Origin: Stemphylium vesicarium
Taxonomy: Eukaryota > Ascomycota > Dothideomycetes > Pleosporales > Pleosporaceae
DNA: 64,000 nucleotides
NCBI GenBank assembly: GCA_004380135.1
Contig: QXCR01000026.1
Span: 248,001 to 312,000 of the forward strand
Direction of reading: 5' to 3'
Part shown: in pieces, positions 23,108 to 32,081 of the stretch
How the letters are laid out: every line of letters begins with the position of its first letter
Numbering within the stretch: position 1 is the stretch's first letter
Program-made: the position numbers and the translations under genes
Notes under the pieces: model-generated
What the model saw: only the letters and a program-made list of their open reading frames with translations
Database searches by the model: none
What the model was told of the DNA's origin: nothing

Positions 23108-24498
23108 AATTGTGGTACCTTCAGCGCATCAAGAGTGAAACAAATGGCTGGGCAATTTATGCTGGTCTCACATCCCTTCATCTCAACTTCTCTACGCTTA
23201 AATACCGATGCATCACTTTTGCCTCTACGGCATTGTATTGTCATTACACAGGCGAGCAAACCTTATTCCCAAAGCTTAGTCTCGAAGAAGCTATGCGTAG
23301 GTCATCGCTAGCTGGTATGATATACCCGCCGGGTCGCTTGTGAAGGGTGACTAAATCGCTCGGTTCCCCATGGGGCTTTTACCGGTGGATGGAGGCCGTG
23401 TATTATCAACCAGAAAACCGTCAATCTCTAACATCTGCAGTATATGATGATATTCGTGAGGGGAAACGGTTCTTTTGCACGAATATGACAGTCTGACAGT
23501 GATGTTCTTAGGTGTTCGGCTATAGTCATCGGTTAATAGAAGCCGCTGGCCACTGTATGAACTGAAGCGTGCTTATAGCATTTAGACGAGTAACAGAAGA
23601 TTTCGAGCCTCGGCTAGAAGAGAGAGATCTCGATTTATGAGCTCTTGAATTGAACATTAGCAGTCTTGGGTGAATTCTTTCAGAGCTCCCGTGAGACTTG
23701 ATATTTTCGCCCTGGCTTGACTCCTATCGACGACGCGACGAACCTCACATAATTGGAATCGAGCGGCTCCATGTATGTTTTCTGTAGCGTATAATTGGTA
23801 TTGGCGGGGAAATATTGGGGAATACAGCCGACAGTGGACGGTGACGGATGTTGCATGTGGTAAACAGCCGCCGGCCTTTGTATCCCTCTCGACGAAAATT
23901 GGTGCATGCTCGGAAAGTGGAGCAACTTTCCGTACGTGGCTAACGTATGTATGAATCAGCCCCATGGGCTGCCTGTCATCTCATGTGATGTTCAAAGCAT
24001 GAAGAGTTTGCCAACAGCTGAGCAGAAAGGCGGGGTGCATTCGCGTACTGCACGACATGCTATATATTTCTCCATACGGAAGCCTATCTACCTCGCCAAC
24101 ATGCAGAACAACGCAACGGGAAGTCACTTGTGGATCCTCCGGGGAACTGCCGTGCAGTCGAGCCTCTTGGCATCATTTACTTGAAATACTTATGGGACCT
24201 TTTGACTCGCAAGTCGGTACGGTGTGAGTTGTTCAATTGTATATTTAGTCAGGATTATGAACAATATCGCTCTTGATGTTGTATACAGATCTTGGTATGC
24301 GTATTCGGCAGAGTGTTTCGGCAGAGTGTTTCGGCAGTCGAAGCCCTGGTATACCAAGAAATCGACCCTTTGAGGGTCCACGCAAGGAGACCTTGATATG
24401 AAGGGATATAGAGAATTCGACCCTACTTAAAGGTCCTTAGATCCAGGAATTGCTCGAGCAGCAGCACAGAATATTCTGGCAACTGCGAGTTCTTTACC
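23108..24498. other. Divergent intergenic region between two cell-wall-enzyme genes
   Basis: 1.39 kb shared between the minus-strand GH93-like gene and the plus-strand feruloyl esterase gene. It must hold both promoters. No gene is supported inside it. A short tandem repeat at 24308-24336 lies about 165 bp upstream of the esterase ATG. Confidence 0.55.
24308..24336. repeat. Short tandem repeat in esterase promoter
   Basis: The 13-base unit CGGCAGAGTGTTT occurs twice in tandem, followed by a partial third copy (CGGCAG). It lies within the divergent promoter region between the GH93-like and feruloyl esterase genes. Confidence 0.7.
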
Positions 24499-25341
24499 AT
24501 GTTCCGCTCGGTCTCTTTCTTCGCACTTGGTGCCCTTCTCTTCCTCACACTACTCGACCATGTCTCCGCTGCTACAGCTGGCTGCGGCAAGATCCCGAGA
24601 CTGACCAACGGCGTCCATACCACCACGGTCAACGGCAAGCAGCGCCGCTGGACACTTCGGATTCCTCAGAATTACGACAATACTCGCCCGTATCGCTTCA
24701 TCTATGGCCTGCACTGGCTGGGCGGCGATATGACCGCCGTGTCCAGCGGATCAGCACCCTACTATGGCCTTGCTGCCCTCGCCAACGAGAGTACAATCTT
24801 TGTGGCTCCCGATGGTCTTAACAAGGGTTGGGCCAACCAGAACGGCGAGGACATCACTTTCCTGGACACTGTGAGGAAGCAGATTGAAGACGACCTTTGC
24901 GTAAACGAGAAGCTCCGCTTCTCCCTCGGTTTTTCCTATGGCGGTGCCATGTCTTTCAGCCTTGCTTGCAGCAAAGCGAACGACTTCCGAGGTATTGCTG
25001 TCTTATCTGGCGCTACTCTGTCTGGATGTGCTGGTGGCAACACTCCCATTGCCTACTACGGTCAACATGGCGTCAAGGATAGTGTCTTGCCTATCGCTTC
25101 CGGAAGAGAGATCCGAGACCGCTTCGTGAGACTGAACGGATGCCAGCAGAAGAATGCCCCCGAACCTGCGCCGAACAGCAGGAGACGCATCAAGACTGTT
25201 TATGACGGATGCCAGTACCCGACGCAATGGACCGCCTTTGATGGAGACCACGTCGCGCTTCCCGGCGATGCAGGAAACGATGTTGGACCGCAGAGTTTCA
25301 CCCCTAGCGAAGTTTGGGCATTTTTCTCTCAGTTCAGGTGA
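24499..25341 (+). CDS. Secreted feruloyl esterase (CE1 family)
   Basis: An intronless 280-residue secreted esterase that cleaves ferulate or related cinnamoyl esters from plant arabinoxylan or pectin. A signal peptide covers about residues 1-24. The mature start AGCGK, the early segment RIPQNYD and GLHWLGGD, and the nucleophile motif GFSYGGAM (Ser146) are those of fungal CE1 feruloyl esterases of the B/C/D type. The catalytic His is His251 in FDGDHV, with an Asp near residue 195 as likely acid. There is no carbohydrate-binding module. The divergent neighbour is a GH93-like glycosidase; ferulate is attached to arabinose in plant walls, so the pair could act on the same polymer. Confidence 0.88.
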   Translation: MFRSVSFFALGALLFLTLLDHVSAATAGCGKIPRLTNGVHTTTVNGKQRRWTLRIPQNYDNTRPYRFIYGLHWLGGDMTAVSSGSAPYYGLAALANESTIFVAPDGLNKGWANQNGEDITFLDTVRKQIEDDLCVNEKLRFSLGFSYGGAMSFSLACSKANDFRGIAVLSGATLSGCAGGNTPIAYYGQHGVKDSVLPIASGREIRDRFVRLNGCQQKNAPEPAPNSRRRIKTVYDGCQYPTQWTAFDGDHVALPGDAGNDVGPQSFTPSEVWAFFSQFR

Positions 25342-25496
25342 AGAAATGATTCAATGAAGGGAGCGTAGGTGCGGCTAGACGAGGAAACTGGTATAGTTGA
25401 AATGTAACGCTGAGATAGAGAAACTATATTACATGAGAAATCTGTACATAGGAAATAGATGCTCGGTCGCAAAATTTAACATGCTTCTGAAGATCA

Positions 25497-27059
25497 TCAA
25501 TCGGAACCCAACTCCTCTTCTTCGGACTCCTCCACCTCTGCATCACTCACTACACCGCTTAGCGCGCTACTCTCGGCATCACTTACACCGCTGCTTCCGG
25601 CATCGCTCTCGTATTCCTCAATCACCTTCTTCTTTCCCTTTGCTTTCTTTGCACTTCCACCCTTGACTGGGCTCGCGGCAATGTCTTTACGGCCACCGGT
25701 TCTCTGGACTAGATGGTCGATCGGGCAGCCCTTCTCCCATCCTTCACTACTCTCGCCAGTGATTGCCCGACATCTTGGGCATGTCTTTCCATGCTTGATA
25801 AGCAGGTAATGCAGGGTATATTTCAGATGGTCAGGTATTCTGACCTCGCAATGGGCATACGTTGAGTTGCGCGTTGGGCCAGCAAAGGTGCCCTTTGCCC
25901 CTGGAGCAAGACCTGCAGGTTCACCCGGCGGGGGCACCCAGCCCAACCACTTGCAGAGTCGAAAGACGTGTGTATCGACGGCGAATGACGGTCGTTGAAG
26001 GCAAAAAAGAAGCACGCATGATGCCGTCTTAGGTCCGATACCAGGGTACTTCGTGAGAGCGTTGAAAGCGTCATCGTTTGACAGTAGGTGTAGATGGTCC
26101 AACGAGACAATGTTCTGATCCGCCTTTTCAATCTCGGTGTGCTTTTCTCCTTCTCCTTCGTTGGTAGAGCCAGGCGCCCTATCAGACGAAGATAGAAGTT
26201 CTTCGCGTCGTGCTTGGTTTTCTTCCCAAACCATCTGCAGAATCTTTTTAATGTCCTTGCTCTTCACATCTGCAAGCCCGCCACTCTTGATCGCTTCGAA
26301 TATCTCCTTCTGGTCTGCCTGGCGCACCTTGTTCCAATCCACACTGCCCTTACCGATGCCTTCTTCGAGAATTCCGAATTTAGCGACAAGGCCAGCGAAG
26401 GCGCGCGAAGAATTTGCATTTGACGTGGCCGCTGAAAGGCGCGTTCGAATAAGAGCATCGAGAACAGATGGTACTTCTCCGCAGCCGGCGACGTCGAGTG
26501 ATGGGGCGGGTATCGTTTTGGGTGCTTCAACCTTGCCGTGTACTTTGGAAAGAAGACGTGTGACCTCCTCGCATTCCTCCGCTGTTGGGTGAGGATAGTT
26601 TGGGTACGGTGTCTGGCCAGGTGTGAGACCGTAACCACCATTCTTAGCTTTACTCTTCTTCTTTGGCGAATTGTCGGTGGTAGCTGTTGCTTTGGGGAAA
26701 TTTTCATCAAATTCCTCCTTCTTCACCTTTGTGGCCTTGGTTGCCTTTCTTGCTGAGGCCTTGCTGTCGTCTTCTTCGTTCTTGACCGGAACCGCAGGTA
26801 TAGCACCGAGGTTGTGGGGAAGGTCATTGCTATCCTCTTCTTTTACTACAGACTTCTTGACGCGTTTGGTACTCTTGGATGTAACAGGTGCCTTCTTGGT
26901 CTTGACATCTGGCGAACCCTCGACTTTGACCGCTTTCCTCTTACGGGGATTACGTGCCTCTGGTGTAGTTGGTGGGCTGGAAAGTTGTACTGGCTCGTTA
27001 CTAGTGACTGAAAGTGATTGCGCAGCCTTCGCGGCCGAACTTCGAGTGGCTCTGGCCAT
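25497..27059 (-). CDS. Endonuclease III-like HhH-GPD DNA glycosylase/AP lyase
   Basis: An intronless base-excision-repair protein of 520 residues. Translation is taken from the ATG at 27059 (MARATRSS). The first 150 residues are Lys/Ser-rich and disordered, likely nuclear-localising. The HhH-GPD domain spans about 195-440: it begins with LIRTRLSAATSNANSS, has the helix-hairpin-helix YPGIGPKTA carrying the Schiff-base Lys (about residue 341), and VDTHVFR with the catalytic Asp (about 360). Both residues match Nth K120 and D138, so glycosylase plus AP-lyase activity is expected. The usual four-Cys iron-sulfur loop is not seen; instead there is CPRC and, 13 residues later, a single GC. The tail is highly acidic. 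It is transcribed divergently from the thioesterase gene. Confidence 0.85.
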   Translation of the reverse strand: MARATRSSAAKAAQSLSVTSNEPVQLSSPPTTPEARNPRKRKAVKVEGSPDVKTKKAPVTSKSTKRVKKSVVKEEDSNDLPHNLGAIPAVPVKNEEDDSKASARKATKATKVKKEEFDENFPKATATTDNSPKKKSKAKNGGYGLTPGQTPYPNYPHPTAEECEEVTRLLSKVHGKVEAPKTIPAPSLDVAGCGEVPSVLDALIRTRLSAATSNANSSRAFAGLVAKFGILEEGIGKGSVDWNKVRQADQKEIFEAIKSGGLADVKSKDIKKILQMVWEENQARREELLSSSDRAPGSTNEGEGEKHTEIEKADQNIVSLDHLHLLSNDDAFNALTKYPGIGPKTASCVLLFCLQRPSFAVDTHVFRLCKWLGWVPPPGEPAGLAPGAKGTFAGPTRNSTYAHCEVRIPDHLKYTLHYLLIKHGKTCPRCRAITGESSEGWEKGCPIDHLVQRTGGRKDIAASPVKGGSAKKAKGKKKVIEEYESDAGSSGVSDAESSALSGVVSDAEVEESEEEELGSD

Positions 27060-27452
27060 GTTCACAAAACTCAATGGAATGCGTTGACGGTGTGAACTCC
27101 TGAAGATACCTGGACGCGATGCCAGGAGTAGCCTGAAAGGGAGGTTGAAAGCAATAGTGACAACGGAGAAAACTGTAAATGGGCAGTAGGAAAGAGACTG
27201 TTCACGCGTCTTGTGAGTGGCGAACGGCTTGTGAATTCAGGAGCGATGGAATAGGGAAATTTCCGGTGAATAGTCAGAGGCAGGTCATGACGTCGATGAC
27301 GATGATTGGAGCTTGGGCCCTGGTTCCTGCCTTAGCGTGCAGCAAGATGCGCCGAGGTCCACTTAGTCGCGATCCGTCACGTTGAGGCAGCTACCCCACG
27401 TTCCTTCTACCGTCGATACCATACTCCTCAACACACTTCAGTACACTTCATC
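27060..27452. promoter_or_regulatory. Divergent promoter region between glycosylase and thioesterase genes
   Basis: 393 bp separate two start codons on opposite strands, so both promoters must lie here or overlap the transcripts. A GACGTCGATGACG-like ATF/CREB-type palindromic core (TGACGTCGATGACG) lies near 27288-27301. No coding frame is supported. Confidence 0.45.
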
Positions 27453-28314
27453 ATGTCGCATAAAGCCCCTTTGGTAGTTCCGGCGCTCAAGCGTCATACT
27501 GCCACCGTCATCGTCGCCCACGGCCTTGGAGACAGTGGAGCCGGCTGGTATGAAGCGTTTGCCAATCTGTGGTATAGATGCTGATAAGAGTAGGATATTC
27601 CTGGCAGAGAACTGGCGCAGAAGAAGCAAGTTTGAGGAAGTCGCGTTCGTCTTTCCTAATGCCCCAAGTATTCCGGTTACCCTGGTTCGTTCGCCACTAT
27701 GCGCAAACACCCTCAATACGAACGCTGACGAAGGGTCCAGAACATGGGCATGCGCATGCCAGGATGGTACGACATTAAATCGCTCAGTACTCTCGACGAC
27801 CGAGAGGAAGATGAGAAGGGCATCATCGATTCGCAGAAATACTTCCACGATCTTATCGATCAAGAAGTCGCGAAGGGCATACCCGCAAACCGCATAGTCA
27901 TCGGAGGCTTCTCGCAGGGTGGTGCCATGTCACTATTGTCTGGAGTTACCTACAAAAACCAGCTTGGAGGAATCTTTGGTCTGAGTTGCTATCTTCTCTT
28001 GCAGAAGAAGATCAAAGACATGATCCCAGCCGACAACCCGAACCAGAACACTCCCATCTTTATGGGCCACGGTGATGCGGATCAAGTTGTCGCGCACAAG
28101 TGGGGAAAGTTGAGTGCGGATGAGCTTGAGAAGCACGGATACAAGGTCGACTTTAGGACCTACAAGTACGTCTTTGAGTGAGTACAAGAACATGTTGTCT
28201 GACAACTACAGGGGCCTCGTCCACAGCGCCGACCCCGACGAAATCGACCATCTCGAGTCCTACCTCAATCAGCAAATACCTCCGCTGAGCGACAAGTCAG
28301 AGTCAGACGCTTGA
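27453..28314 (+). CDS. Acyl-protein thioesterase 1 (palmitoyl-protein thioesterase)
   Basis: A 237-residue cytosolic serine hydrolase that removes palmitate from cysteines of proteins such as G-alpha and Ras. Four exons, 27453-27547, 27594-27684, 27741-28165 and 28212-28314, join in frame. Family motifs are AHGLGDSG near the N-terminus, IFLAENWRRR, FPNAPSIPVTL, NMGMRMPGWYD, the nucleophile GFSQGG (Ser120), GDADQVV (Asp174) and LVHSADP (His208). All three catalytic residues are present and the length is normal for the family. The stop is TGA followed by CTC. The same frame stays open for another 43 codons that encode a likely membrane helix, which is listed as a separate feature. Confidence 0.95.
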
Positions 28315-28446
28315 CTCTCTCGCAACACCGTCTCGACGGAGATTGCCACGGCGCTGGTGATGGTTCTTACACTGATCATTGCCTGGTTCTCGTGGTACAA
28401 GAAGCGTGACAAAGCATCGGAGCATACGCGTGAAGATACGAAATGA
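28315..28446 (+). other. In-frame 43-codon extension after the thioesterase TGA, with a predicted tail-anchor helix
   Basis: Directly after the TGA at 28312-28314 the thioesterase frame continues for 43 sense codons to a second TGA at 28444-28446. The encoded peptide has a hydrophobic run of about 19 residues (from IATAL to AWFSWY), then KKRDK and a polar end. About two thirds of the third codon positions are G or C, as in the gene itself. The stop context is UGA-C, the leakiest class. The sequence shows the open frame and the helix; readthrough is inference. The alternative is an ancestral tail cut off by a recent nonsense change, or chance. Confidence 0.5.
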
Positions 28447-28857
28447 TACCTAGGTGGTTTGATCCCATGCTGCGTACACTGCAGACGCCTGTAGGCTTGA
28501 GGAGGTTCTTTGTTGACTGCATCTGGGCTTCACTTGTTGCATATGATAGGCCCGGTTGGGGACTTTCGTGCCAGTGTTCGACATTGTATCAGGATTTGTT
28601 ATTTGAAGCCTTTTGGCACATTGGGACCCATCGGATACAGCGACGCATGGATGTTATCGTCTATCTCTTTGTACGCTGGGCATATTCAGCCTTCTTGGTC
28701 TATGTGTTTTCTGTTCGTTCTGGGTTAGTTGTTACTGTGGAAGTTCCTGTCTGCAAATTTTCAAAATCCTGCCCCACCACCTTCCCCTTCGCTGCTCCTG
28801 TTCAAAGTGGAAGCGCTCTGATTATATATCTTCTATTCTCTCGAACTTTCATCAAAG
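28447..28857. other. Intergenic between thioesterase and tRNA-Glu
   Basis: About 410 bp that are the thioesterase 3' flank and tRNA-Glu upstream region. AT-rich just before the tRNA. No coding frame is supported. Confidence 0.5.
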
Positions 28858-28959
28858 TCCGATATGGTCTAGTGGCTAGGATTTGCCGCTCTCATCTAGC
28901 AGAGTCAGTTCACTGTTCTAAGTGCCGGCAAGGCCCGGGTTCGATTCCCGGTGTCGGAA
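28858..28959 (+). tRNA. tRNA-Glu(CTC) with a 30-nt intron
   Basis: The 7 bp acceptor stem pairs TCCGATA with TGTCGGA and the discriminator base is A. The A box (TGGTCTAGTGG) and B box (GGTTCGATTCC) are present. The anticodon stem is TGCCG/CGGCA and the loop reads CTCTCA, with the anticodon CTC at 28891-28893. The 30-nt intron (28895-28924) sits at the canonical place, one base after the anticodon. A TTTTT Pol III terminator follows at 28966-28970. Confidence 0.93.
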
Positions 28960-30694
28960 TCTCTCTTTTTGCCTTTCTTTGCCTCGTGAAAAAGAGCAAA
29001 AAAGAAAGATATACTTTTTGGACATCGGTGACAGATTCCGCGAGCAGTCGCTTCTTAGTGGCGGGAAGCTTGGGTTCAGGCTTTTTGCACTAGAAGACAT
29101 CTTTTTGTAAACCGAGGGGGGCTAGAACGCGCGATAAAAGGTCGAAAGGGTTGTGTGCGGGGAAATTGACCTTTTGCTGAAGCTTGGCACTTTGCTCAAC
29201 AGTATCGCCTGGGGCTTCCGGTGGTTGAGCGGACCCTCAACTTCGCTTTCAACAGTTTGGTAGCGAGACGAATACGTTTTGGCAACTGCTTTTATTTATG
29301 CGGTACGGAATGCGATGTAGCTGTCAGGAGAAGCGATCGCATGTGGTGGTGTGCTGCGTTGACATCATTACTGTCTGGTGTATTGACGGGCTACTACTGC
29401 GTGCATACACGAAATGCTGGCTAAATTCAACCAGAGTCTGGTCCAAGTCATGCTTACCGCCTCGAACGCAGTAGCGGTGGCGCCATAGCCGACATATTGA
29501 CAGCCTCGACGACGCCTTCTAATCTGGCCGAACAAGATTTTCCCTGGTGCATCGTTGCAGCAAATTGACAAAACTGCAAGTCGCTTTGCGCTACTTTTTC
29601 ATGTGGCTCAAACCATGTGGCTGAGCGTAAAGTTAAGATCGACCCTCTGGAGCAAACTTTTCTGATGTGTGTATTCCAAGAAACAGCGACTTGGGCCGAC
29701 AGGTTATTTTGTGGCTGGACTCGAGGCCACAGCGGACGGGCACATGATCTGCGCGTGGAACGCTAACCTCGCCAGCTCCCCGTACTTCCGTAGCCTAGGC
29801 TTCTCATCATGTTGTAGTGGATGGAAGGATGACAATCCAAAAGGTCTAGCTCTGTCCTAATTTAAGCTCACCCACGACGTCATACGATGTCTTCGCATTG
29901 AACAGGCTGTCAGTCTTGTGCATACTATGACATTCTTGTTCGTCTAGGTTCACCTGTCAAGCTCAAGCCTCAAAGCTTTGCTCGCCGATAAGCAGAAAAT
30001 CAGGGGCTGAGTCGTATCCGGTCAACTAGTCAGCGCTAAGCGAGTGCTTAATTTCGTAGGGCTTGTACGACGGATCCATCTCCACCTTTTCGTCTCCACT
30101 TCTCTCGTAGGAACCCAAGCTCCCCTCCCGCGACAAAAAAGCAAGCAGCGGGCCGTGAGAAGGCCGAACAGGATCATTCCCCTGGCAATGCCCCTGCTGT
30201 CAGCCAGAGTACCACAGCACATGGCACGTTGAACACAGCTGAAAAGCCCTTGATTACTACTATGAGAACTTTTCATATCGTGGAGGTTGCCGACCTTCCG
30301 ATTTAGTCTGGCCGAAACCTGCCACTGGGAAAATTTCCGAGAACGACATCCCTTCTTGGCTTGCCTCGCATCCATGCATTCAAGCACGAGCACCGTATTT
30401 GACATGCATCCGCTCGTTGGCAGCCATCTAGCGCCGACCTAAGGCGCATCCTCAGCGTCAGGCCCTGTGGAGACATACGAGCGCCGTAGGGCGACGATGT
30501 TTATTGGACGCGGATCGTGGCCGTTTGGGACGCGGCAATACGAGAGGAGCTACTCTTAAAGGCTCAAGTTCCCGGGTCCATTGCCCACTCGTCACAAGTG
30601 TCGCAACATCTTCGTCTTCGCTAGCATAATATCTTTGCTCCTACATCAGTCACTCGCTTCCTGTCAAACTTAATCGACTAAACAATAATTCATA
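28960..30694. other. Intergenic between tRNA-Glu and the chitin-binding protein gene
   Basis: About 1.7 kb. Frames up to 127 codons occur but have no recognisable domain or splice logic. The last 100 bases before 30695 are the pyrimidine- and A-rich leader typical of a well expressed fungal gene. Confidence 0.5.
28966..28970 (+). terminator. Pol III terminator of tRNA-Glu
   Basis: A run of five T residues starts six bases after the last tRNA nucleotide, the usual spacing for RNA polymerase III termination. Confidence 0.75.
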
Positions 30695-31388
30695 ATGCGT
30701 TTCTCTACCTTCGCTATCCTTTCCCTGGTTTCCGGCGTCTTCGCCGGTAACTGCGGGCCCAAGAATGGAAACGCCAAGTGCGCTGTCGGCGAGTGCTGTA
30801 AGTACTGTCTGGAAATGCAAACAACACCAACTGATACTAATATCCATCACAGGCTCTCAGTACGGCTGGTGCGGAACCACCGTCGACCACTGCGACGCGA
30901 AGACCTGCCTCCACCCCTTCTCCGGCTCCTCTTCCAAGTGCAAGCCTACTACCACCACCATGAAGACCTCCACCACCAAGAAGGCAGCCACCTCTCCCGC
31001 CACCGGTTTCCCCACCGCCGTCCCCGAGATTGACGTCTGCGGTCACGCCCAGGGTGGTGTCACCTGCCCCGGAGCTGGCGCCAACGGCTACTTCTACCGC
31101 TGTTGCTCTTCCGCCGGCCACTGCGGTCCCAAGAACGACATCCAGGACCAGAACCTCTACTGTGGTGACGGATGCCAGGCTGGATTCGGAAAGTGTGACA
31201 AGCAGGCTGCTCCTGCTGAGCCCACTGCCCAGAAGGGTGTCTCCCAGAAGGGAGAGACTTGCGGCCCCATTGTCAACAAGAAGTGCGCTGCTGGTCTCTG
31301 CTGCTCAGGTTCCAACTTCTGCGGTACTGGCGATGACTTCTGCGGTGCCGCCAACTGGTGCCAGAGCAAGTGGGGAAAGTGCAACTAA
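30695..31388 (+). CDS. Secreted protein with three chitin-binding (CBM18/hevein) modules
   Basis: A secreted, Cys-rich 212-residue protein. Exons 30695-30797 and 30853-31388 are joined by a 55 bp intron inside a Cys codon. A signal peptide of about 17 residues ends at VFAG. Three hevein-like modules follow. Module 1 has CCSQYGWCG. After a Thr/Lys-rich linker, module 2 is longer and less standard (RCCSSAGHCG...YCGDGCQAGFGKC). Module 3 has LCCSGSNFCG and ends the protein in KWGKC. The CCS..G.CG pattern with aromatic residues is the chitin-binding signature. There is no catalytic domain. Such proteins coat hyphal chitin against plant chitinases or hide chitin oligomers from receptors; a role as an effector is inference. 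Confidence 0.88.
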
Positions 31389-32081
31389 ACGTTTCGGGAG
31401 CAAGATGAACTTCATGCAAGCATTTAGCGAGATTTGGATGTAGAAGCAAGAGTGGAAGAGACGATGGAAATAAATCATAGACAATATACCATATATACAT
31501 GCCCAGGCATCACGTCAATGCCTCCTGAGTCTATTCTTTCGATGCTCACATGCTTTCGGTGCCTCGCTGATGTCCTCTTCACTAACTGTCTCAGGTGACG
31601 GAAAGTAGCAAAACTGCGATACTGCGAACCCCTCTTTTTCTCCGATTACCTCTTAGGGTATTTATGTCCCCACCCAGCAACCAACGATCATGTCTTCCTA
31701 ATTATCGCTAATGCGCTGCACCCATCAATACTACCACTGTCCGTTTCCGCCACAGCAGCTTTCCAAACAAGTTCGACGGCGCATGGGGAAATGGCCAAGA
31801 CGTGGGCAATATGTTAATCACAACGAGGACGAAGAGGTCAAGAATACACAGGAATACGCGTCGGTACAAAATCCCATGTGCAAGGTTGTTTTCTTTCCAG
31901 CAGTGAAAGTGAAAGTGAAAAGTGCAACCAACAACAAACACTTAGGATAAAAACTTCGCGCTCTTTTTTGAGCGCACACCTACCCACCCATCCCCACTAC
32001 CATATCTTGGTCTCTTTCTTTTCCTCCATCTTGCGGATAGTCTTCTTCGCACACCTCGCATCCACCTCTTGTCCCTTCACG
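31389..32081. other. Intergenic: IFI6-like gene promoter
   Basis: About 690 bp. It holds the 3' flank of the chitin-binding protein gene and the promoter of the IFI6-like gene, including a GTGAAA triple repeat at 31904-31925. No coding frame is supported. Confidence 0.5.
31904..31925 (+). repeat. GTGAAA tandem repeat upstream of the IFI6-like gene
   Basis: Three consecutive copies of the hexamer GTGAAA followed by an imperfect fourth (AGTG), about 160 bp upstream of the ATG at 32082. It could be a microsatellite or a repeated factor-binding site. Confidence 0.65.

Noticed and set aside
27541..27745. Apparent frameshifts in the thioesterase gene
   Set aside because: Introns at 27548-27593 and 27685-27740 with GT...AG ends explain both frame changes and restore family motifs exactly.
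28290..28340. A 46 bp intron starting at the GTCAG near 28295 that would remove the thioesterase TGA
   Set aside because: The splice would change frame and run into another stop within a few codons, so it does not restore the hydrophobic tail. Readthrough is the only simple way to join it.
30022..30405. 127-codon frame on the minus strand
   Set aside because: Rich in Arg, Cys and Trp in a way typical of chance frames; no domain and no supporting neighbours.
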